Shown in pieces: positions 5,676-7,197 of a DNA stretch of 7,197 nt (positions are counted from its first letter, which is position 1; each line of letters begins with the position of its first letter). A program made the position numbers and the translations under genes. The DNA lies in the NCBI GenBank assembly GCA_023442845.1, contig JAEZXC010000047.1, forward strand, positions 1 to 7,197, given 5' to 3'. This stretch comes from Actinomycetes bacterium. GTDB taxonomy: Bacteria > Actinomycetota > Actinomycetes > Actinomycetales > Demequinaceae. The notes under the pieces were generated by a model. The model saw only the letters and a list, made by a program, of their open reading frames with translations, made no database searches and was not told where the DNA came from.

Positions 5676-6451
5676 GCGATGTCCTCCTGCCACGCGGGTA
5701 ACGGCAACGTGGCACGCACCTCGAAGCCTCCGCCTGTCTGTGGACCTGCGGTGAGGGTGCCGCCAAAGATGGTGGCGCGCTCACGCATGCCGTCGATTCC
5801 GCTGCCGGTCCCATCACCGTGTGCTGCGGCGCCGCGGCCGTCATCACGCACCACGAGTGTCACCTCCTGCTCGCCCCACGACAGATGGAGGTACGCCGTT
5901 GCCGCGGGTCCCGCGTGCTTGAGCACATTGGTGATTGCCTCTTGAGCAATGCGGTACACCGCGAGACCGGCGCCAATGGGAAGGGGGCGGGGCGTGCCCG
6001 TCGTGACGAATGACGCGTCAAGCCCTGACTCCCGGGCGGCAGCCACAAGCGCGGGGATATCGCCGATGCTTGGTTGGGGACCTAATTGCATCTCGCCTTC
6101 CGGTGCTCGCAGCACCCCAAGGAGGGCACGCATTTCCGTCAGAGCGGCGCGACTGACGTGTGCGATCGTGTCGAGGGTGCGTTCGCCCACCGTTGGATCG
6201 GTCCGAGCGGCAAAGCGGCCACCGTCTGCTTGGGCGACAACAACAGACAGGGTGTGGGCGACCACATCGTGCATTTCCCGTGCGATGCGTGCGCGCTCAT
6301 CGCTCGCTGCGAGAACGCGAGTGGCGGCCGCCTCCCGCTCTGCTGCGCGCTCCAACGCATCCGCGCGCTCACGGTGCTGCTGAGCCCGGCGCCCATAGAA
6401 CACAACGAGGCATACCGCGATTGCGGCAACCACCCACCCCGCCCAGTCCAT
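5672..6451 (-). CDS. short NarL-type sensor histidine kinase, single membrane segment
   Basis: A 259-residue histidine kinase partner of the downstream response regulator. It begins with one hydrophobic segment (about 5-19, WAGWVVAAIAVCLVVFYG) and then a charged, likely coiled stretch (21-50). The HisKA_3 dimerisation domain follows with phosphoacceptor H61 (REMHDVVAHTLS), then a HATPase domain. That domain has an N-box (EAITNVLKHAG, N175), the G1 box D203-D-G-R-G207 and the G2-like GSGIDGMRER (216-225). Catalytic parts look intact. Many actinobacterial NarL-type kinases carry four or more membrane segments, and no sensor domain is present here. The ATG at 6449-6451 is preferred; a GTG at 6457 is two codons earlier. 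Neither has a Shine-Dalgarno, and TATCGT sits 6 nt before the ATG, so a leaderless mRNA is likely. The frame closes at a stop (6494-6496), so there is no hidden long N-terminus in this frame. Confidence 0.9.
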   Translation of the reverse strand: MDWAGWVVAAIAVCLVVFYGRRAQQHRERADALERAAEREAAATRVLAASDERARIAREMHDVVAHTLSVVVAQADGGRFAARTDPTVGERTLDTIAHVSRAALTEMRALLGVLRAPEGEMQLGPQPSIGDIPALVAAARESGLDASFVTTGTPRPLPIGAGLAVYRIAQEAITNVLKHAGPAATAYLHLSWGEQEVTLVVRDDGRGAAAHGDGTGSGIDGMRERATIFGGTLTAGPQTGGGFEVRATLPLPAWQEDIA

Positions 6452-6457
6452 GGCCAC

Positions 6458-6463
6458 ACGATA
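6458..6463 (-). promoter_or_regulatory. possible -10 element of a leaderless kinase-regulator transcript
   Basis: On the minus strand TATCGT matches TANNNT and is followed by 6 nt (GTGGCC) and then the kinase ATG. Transcription would begin at or next to the A of ATG (6451). Together with the missing Shine-Dalgarno, this is the arrangement of leaderless genes common in actinobacteria. No convincing -35 is seen. Confidence 0.35.
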
Positions 6464-6503
6464 CGGCTGTGCGGCGACGACGCCCGTGTGCCATCACGGC
6501 GAG

Positions 6504-6537
6504 GCCCCCTACCCGGGGGGCAAGGTGTGGACTTGCC
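6504..6537. promoter_or_regulatory. two adjoining inverted repeats in the divergent kinase/143-aa gene region
   Basis: GCCCCC (6504-6509) and GGGGGC (6516-6521) form a 6-bp GC inverted repeat with a 6-nt spacer. GGCAAG (6519-6524) and CTTGCC (6532-6537) form another, with a 7-nt spacer, sharing three bases with the first. They sit between the divergently transcribed kinase and the plus-strand gene at 6611. There is no T-run on either side, which argues against a terminator. They may be regulator binding sites for one or both promoters. Confidence 0.35.
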
Positions 6538-6610
6538 AACAAAGACTGGACCTAGCGCTCATGCTGATGTCGAATAGAAAAGGACGTAACGGGCAAGGGG
6601 AGCAAACACG

Positions 6611-7042
6611 ATGACATCGCACCGCGAGGGACGAATCGACACCGCCGCATTGCAGGTACTGTCACACCGCCTCGCCGATGGTTCTCGCGAGTATGCGCCG
6701 CAGGACCTCGACGACGCTCCAGAACTGCCGGGCCGCACGCCGGGCCAGGCGCTCGCATCGGCACCCCGCCCTCCCGTCGGCCCACGCGCCGTCATTCTCG
6801 ATTGCGGCACGTCGCGTCGCGCGGGGTACACCCACGTGTTGTGGATCGCTCCCAATGCTGACTCGATGATCGGTTCGCATGTTGTTGACCAGCTCGCCTT
6901 GATTGTGGGTCGAGTGGTGGGCGTCGAAGCATTCGCCTGGGAAGGCAATGACCGTCTCCACGTACGCGCTCCCGGTCTCGCGTGGGATGACTTGTTGCAC
7001 GACGCTCAGGACGCCCTCGCGCATCACCTCGCCTCCGCCTAG
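6611..7042 (+). CDS. hypothetical protein, 143 residues
   Basis: I do not recognise this protein. It begins at an ATG with AAGGGGAG (6595-6602) 8 nt upstream and ends at TAG 7040-7042. Residues 1-57 are polar and proline-rich, probably a flexible or loosely helical arm (RLADGSREYAPQDLDD, then ALASAPRPPVGP). The rest looks like a compact alpha/beta domain: a strand pair (AVILDCG, THVLWIAP), a helix (MIGSHVVDQLALIVGRVVG), strands (VEAFAWEG, DRLHVRA) and a C-terminal helix (WDDLLHDAQDALAHHLA). That order would suit a ferredoxin-like fold, but this is guesswork from pattern alone. There is one cysteine (in LDCGTSRR) and no signal peptide or membrane segment. It is divergent from the kinase gene, and the next gene follows after 81 bp on the same strand. 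Confidence 0.8.
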   Translation: MTSHREGRIDTAALQVLSHRLADGSREYAPQDLDDAPELPGRTPGQALASAPRPPVGPRAVILDCGTSRRAGYTHVLWIAPNADSMIGSHVVDQLALIVGRVVGVEAFAWEGNDRLHVRAPGLAWDDLLHDAQDALAHHLASA

Positions 7043-7073
7043 CGCACAGGCCGAAAGAGGCGGGGCTCGCCGG

Positions 7074-7079
7074 TAGGCT
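7074..7079 (+). promoter_or_regulatory. possible -10 element before the last gene
   Basis: TAGGCT fits the TANNNT pattern and lies in CGGTAGGCTGGGGC, about 45 bp before the ATG at 7124. No good -35 is present. It would let the last gene be transcribed independently of the 143-residue gene. Confidence 0.25.
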
Positions 7080-7123
7080 GGGGCCCAGCATCGACCCCCC
7101 ACTTCTCGAGCCGAGGGATACGC

Positions 7124-7197
7124 ATGACTGACGCCCCCGTCGCCGCCCCTGACCACCACCTCGACACCGTTGAGCGCGCCGCCGCGACGTCGGACCA
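7124..7197 (+). CDS. start of an unidentified gene (N-terminal 24 codons)
   Basis: An open frame starts at an ATG with GAGGGA (7113-7118) 5 nt upstream and runs off the right edge. The visible residues, MTDAPVAAPDHHLDTVERAA and then ATSD, are soluble and charged, without a signal peptide. Codon use is G/C-rich at third positions like the neighbours. Too little is visible to assign a family. Confidence 0.6.
   Translation, partial: MTDAPVAAPDHHLDTVERAAATSD

Noticed and set aside
2086..6451. Assignment as a BceRS-BceAB bacitracin-type resistance system
   Set aside because: The regulator is NarL-type rather than OmpR-type, the kinase is HisKA_3, and the permease has its large outer domain between segments 1 and 2 rather than 7 and 8.
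7031..7061. Nested hairpin (GCCTC...GAGGC outer, GCCT...AGGC inner) at the end of the 143-residue gene, considered as a terminator
   Set aside because: The arms are short, it includes the stop codon, and no T-run follows. I cannot support a terminator.

Overview
The window is from a high-GC Gram-positive bacterium, most likely an actinomycete (Actinomycetota). Coding sequences are strongly G/C-biased at third codon positions. The gene families are typical of that phylum: a LacI-type sugar regulator next to a lipoprotein sugar-binding protein, and a NarL-type two-component system beside a MacB/LolD-like ABC exporter. One gene start looks leaderless. I cannot name the genus from this sequence alone. 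No rRNA, tRNA, CRISPR array, insertion sequence or phage feature was seen, and no gene-free stretch exceeds 300 bases.

Left end (1-1560, minus strand): a LacI-family repressor (414-1436) is followed by the N-terminal part of a lipoprotein solute-binding protein (1-311, cut by the window edge). This is the usual start of a carbohydrate ABC uptake operon, with permease and hydrolase genes expected beyond the left edge. The same 16-bp palindrome, TTCGAAGCGCTTCGA(A/T), lies upstream of both genes. The regulator therefore probably represses itself and the uptake gene. Each palindrome is accompanied by a second, degenerate site.

Middle (1589-2011): a stand-alone single-domain rhodanese with an intact active-site loop. 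Two short inverted repeats lie in the 74 bp before it.

Centre to right (2086-6451, all minus strand): a four-gene unit transcribed in the order histidine kinase, response regulator, ABC ATPase, FtsX-like permease. The kinase and regulator overlap by 4 nt (ATGA), as do the ATPase and permease. A 135-bp gap separates the two pairs. It carries a 7-bp-arm inverted repeat (TCATACC-N2-GGTATGA) that could be the regulator's binding site in front of the ABC pair. The kinase has one membrane segment and no sensor domain, so the exporter, with its large extracytoplasmic domain, may supply the sensing. That is inference.

Right end (6452-7197): a 159-bp divergent intergenic region with two inverted repeats, then a plus-strand 143-residue protein I do not recognise (6611-7042), then the first 24 codons of another plus-strand gene (7124 to the edge).

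I did not find a clearly new multi-gene system. The most useful leads are the candidate operators (LacI pair, response-regulator site), the minimal kinase with a likely leaderless start, and the unrecognised 143-residue protein.
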